A DNA stretch of 64,000 nt from Chrysomallon squamiferum (Eukaryota; Mollusca; Gastropoda; Neomphalida; Peltospiridae): assembly GCA_012295275.1 (NCBI GenBank), contig CM022671.1, positions 6,169,065 to 6,233,064 of the forward strand, given 5' to 3'. The notes under the pieces are model-generated. The model worked only from the letters and a program-made list of their open reading frames with translations. It was not told the DNA's origin and made no database searches. Both the position numbers and the translations under genes were made by a program. This document shows, in pieces, positions 62,954 through 64,000 of this stretch (the first letter of the stretch is position 1; the number at the start of each line of letters is the position of its first letter).

Positions 62954-64000
62954 ATGTATTTGTGCGGGTCTTTATGTGTCTGTGTGTATCTTTGTTTTTA
63001 TATGTACATACATGAGTGTGTATGTGTTCTTGTATATGTATTTGTATTTACATATTTATTTGTCTGTTTTCTTGTATGTATCTATTTGTGTATATGTACA
63101 TGAATGTAAATATGTGCATGTATGTAAACATGTATGCATTTGAATGCAGTGAGGGTAAATAATGACAAAAACAGCAAAGAAGTGGAGGCCATGTTCATTG
63201 TTTACTACTTGTACATCACATTTACAGAAATAATAACACTAATACCATCACTAATTACTGCAGCAGAATGCAACTGGAGAGTCAAGATATCGGTCAGCGA
63301 CCTTCACCTTGTTCTGTCTTCACTTCACAAAATTGGATAAGACAAAGTTTCTCTCCAAATGAAATTTATGTACAGAAAAGTTAGACTTCATTATACCCAG
63401 AATATTCGTGTCAGGATTTTTAGTTCCTGGTATCAAGCCTCATCTAACTCATTTATCAAAAATCATACAACCTTGTTCTTTTTTTTTTTGAAGGGGGTGA
63501 GGGAGGGTTTAATTATAGTAAAATTTGTTTTGAACACTTTTACTACTATCAGCTAAATACACTATAATATGTTACCTCTTTCAAGTCTTTGTTATTCAAT
63601 AACAAGTACAATGTTTACAAATCAACATGATTTACATATCTCTTCAGTGAAAATAAATTGGTATGTTCTTAAAGCATTCATTATTTATCACAAACAAAAA
63701 CAAAACAAACAAACAAACTTCAGAACCAATTCTGACAGAAGTGAAATAAGTTCAGAACAGCAAAATGATATTAACTGGGCAGCAGTGGTGAATTGAACTC
63801 CTTGACAGTGGTATATGAAACAACCATTCTCTCTTTCTTTGTTCAAACATAATATTAATACTTGGCAACATTACTTATGTAAAATTATAAAGTAAAGCAG
63901 TTGTTATAAAAACAGAACTGCTTGTAGAAAATCCATATGTCAGTTGCCAATTAGTCAGCATGTTTGTTTGATTCCCATGGTAACATGTGTGTTCTGTTGA

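Larger units (their letters stand above)
61609..64000 (+). other. SH2B intron 2, incomplete at the window edge
   Basis: AT-rich sequence with poly-A (61662-61686), (TTTTA)n (61955-61995), (CA)n (62316-62355) and (GT)n with TATG extension (62914-63130). I searched for the next PH exon (expected to resemble the human SH2B1 sequence after FVVKV) and did not find it. Confidence 0.6.

Noticed and set aside
63134-63340. 68-residue plus-strand ORF tested as the next SH2B exon
   Set aside because: No resemblance to the expected end of the PH domain and no convincing splice sites.

Overview
The window is animal nuclear DNA, most likely from a lophotrochozoan and probably a gastropod mollusc. That placement rests on the Toll-like receptor (TLR) style: a single cysteine cluster, intronless coding regions and a shared RWHFRY juxtamembrane motif. 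It also rests on an SH2B adapter gene interrupted by a 10.6 kb intron, AT-rich intergenic DNA and very abundant simple repeats. There are no bacterial features.

Layout: 1-11.2 kb holds no gene I can support. It contains a 27-bp minisatellite (1-1100), a 63-bp higher-order minisatellite (3895-4530), many microsatellites and two copies of a dispersed repeat. From 11.2 to 41 kb five TLR genes lie head to tail on the minus strand. They are called here TLR-A (11269-13273), TLR-B (15998-18193) and TLR-C1, C2 and C3 (start codons at 25878, 33443 and 41012). C1-C3 sit in three tandem units of about 7.5 kb, with start codons spaced 7565 and 7569 bp. Two unit junctions and the right edge fall in (TAA)n tracts. 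TLR-A and TLR-B have divergent ectodomains but near-identical TIR coding DNA. TLR-A has a one-base frameshift between a good signal peptide and its LRR domain.

From 43.9 to 46.2 kb a two-exon minus-strand gene encodes a protein I do not recognise: an N-terminal coiled coil and a Ser/basic C-terminus. Its frame breaks at a CCCCGGGG run. After 4 kb of intergenic DNA, the plus-strand gene at 50196 is the 5' part of an SH2B-family adapter. Exon 1 encodes the dimerisation region and the start of the PH domain. Exon 2 (61507-61608) continues the PH domain. The rest of the PH domain and the SH2 domain lie beyond the window.

Function: the TLRs are predicted type I membrane sensors with an LRR ectodomain outside and a TIR domain inside. 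The array shows active birth-and-death evolution: recent tandem duplication, unit-specific deletions, mosaic sequence differences, a probable gene-conversion patch, and one possibly decaying member. SH2B is a tyrosine-kinase/JAK signalling adapter. Nothing in the sequence shows a functional link between it and the TLRs.
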